Positions 63,585 through 64,000 of a DNA stretch of 64,000 nt are shown here, piece after piece. The notes beneath the pieces are model-generated. The model ran no database searches. It saw nothing but the letters and a program-made list of their open reading frames with translations, and was not told the DNA's origin. A program made the translations under genes and the position numbers. The DNA is from Deltaproteobacteria bacterium (GTDB lineage: Bacteria; Myxococcota_A; Bradymonadia; REDH01), in contig REDH01000072.1 of the NCBI GenBank assembly GCA_007693585.1, positions 1 through 64,000 of the forward strand, read 5' to 3'. Position 1 is the first letter of the stretch. The number at the start of each line of letters is the position of its first letter.

Positions 63585-64000
63585 ATGAACAGCGCACCAC
63601 GCCAACAATCCCCGCTCCTCCGCAGAGCACGACTGCGCGCACGCACCGAGTCCGCCATCCGTCAGTTCCTTGCCCATCGCGACGTCCTCGAGATCGCCTG
63701 CCCCTGCATCGTGCCCTCCCCCGGCATGGAGGCACACCTGCGCGCCTTCCCGGTACGCTCGGCCACCGGAGCATACCATGACCACCGCTTCCTCCATACC
63801 TCCCCCGAGTACGCGATCAAGACCACGCTGGGCACGCTCGACCACGACGTCTTCACCCTCGCCCGAGTCTTCCGCGACGAACCGCGCGGACGACTCCACC
63901 ATCCCGAGTTCACGATGCTCGAGTGGTACCGCCGCCACCGCGACCACATCGCGCTCATGACCGAGACCGAGGAACTCCTCCGCCACGTCACCCGCTCCGT
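63585..64000 (+). CDS. epmA: EF-P beta-lysylation protein EpmA (partial, runs off the window)
   Basis: The frame from the ATG at 63585 stays open to the window end, giving the first 138 residues. It is a class II lysyl-tRNA-synthetase-like core: LLRRARLRARTESAIRQFLA, HRDVLEIACPC, TSPEYAIKTTLGTLDHDVFT, LARVFRDEPRGRLHHPEFTM and LEWYRR. The absence of an N-terminal anticodon-binding domain points to EpmA (GenX/PoxA) rather than LysRS. EpmA attaches (R)-beta-lysine to elongation factor P. No EpmB or efp gene is in this window. The 3' end is missing. Confidence 0.88.
   Translation, partial: MNSAPRQQSPLLRRARLRARTESAIRQFLAHRDVLEIACPCIVPSPGMEAHLRAFPVRSATGAYHDHRFLHTSPEYAIKTTLGTLDHDVFTLARVFRDEPRGRLHHPEFTMLEWYRRHRDHIALMTETEELLRHVTRS

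Overview
This 64 kb window is high-GC bacterial DNA, densely coded and with no rRNA, tRNA, CRISPR array or insertion sequence that I can see. Gene content points to a Myxococcota-like (former deltaproteobacterial) organism: many cysteine-rich lipoproteins with Thr/Pro/Gly linkers, a MopE-type metal-binding motif protein, an AgmX/PglI C-terminal domain protein, CotH-kinase lipoproteins, a membrane-bound Ser/Thr kinase and an FHA-winged-helix regulator. The phylum is inferred from family content, not from a marker gene.

Layout. 0-0.3 kb: frameshifted remnant of a right-handed beta-helix protein. 0.4-12.1 kb: MopE-like lipoprotein, tyrA (chorismate mutase/prephenate dehydrogenase), an AgmX/PglI-type exported protein, a saccharopine-dehydrogenase-like reductase, a double DsbA-fold lipoprotein, a membrane-anchored unknown and a small Cys-rich lipoprotein. 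12.4-17 kb: SDR-TetR pair (minus) facing a TPP enzyme-epimerase pair (plus); the TetR DNA-binding helix is replaced by a G/T-only tract. 17-28 kb: giant vWD-domain lipoprotein, SDR, tandem CotH-kinase lipoproteins, flavin monooxygenase. 28-38.6 kb: CBS protein, GGDEF-EAL protein, SDR, DUF3592-like protein, hotdog thioesterase, methyltransferase, MsrA, two unknowns and a TMEM43-family protein. 38.6-49.3 kb: multi-bPH2 membrane protein, divergent lipoprotein with thrombospondin-1-like repeats, MFS transporter, a persulfide dioxygenase-SulP pair behind a consensus sigma-54 promoter, and recQ. 49.4-64 kb: membrane-bound kinase, two divergent giant Cys-rich lipoproteins around a nested palindrome, an FHA-winged-helix regulator, a family-4 uracil-DNA glycosylase coupled to a WD40-like/coiled-coil membrane protein, a small lipoprotein and the start of epmA.

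How parts fit together. The clearest functional unit is persulfide dioxygenase plus SulP (sulfane-sulfur oxidation and anion transport) under probable RpoN control. The most unusual features are the cell-surface proteins: the CotH pair with a shared C-terminal domain, the divergent Cys-rich giants, and the TSP1-like lipoprotein divergent from a multi-PH-domain membrane protein. From about 7 kb to the right end the plus strand looks C-rich over G whatever the gene direction, which suggests replication-strand bias.
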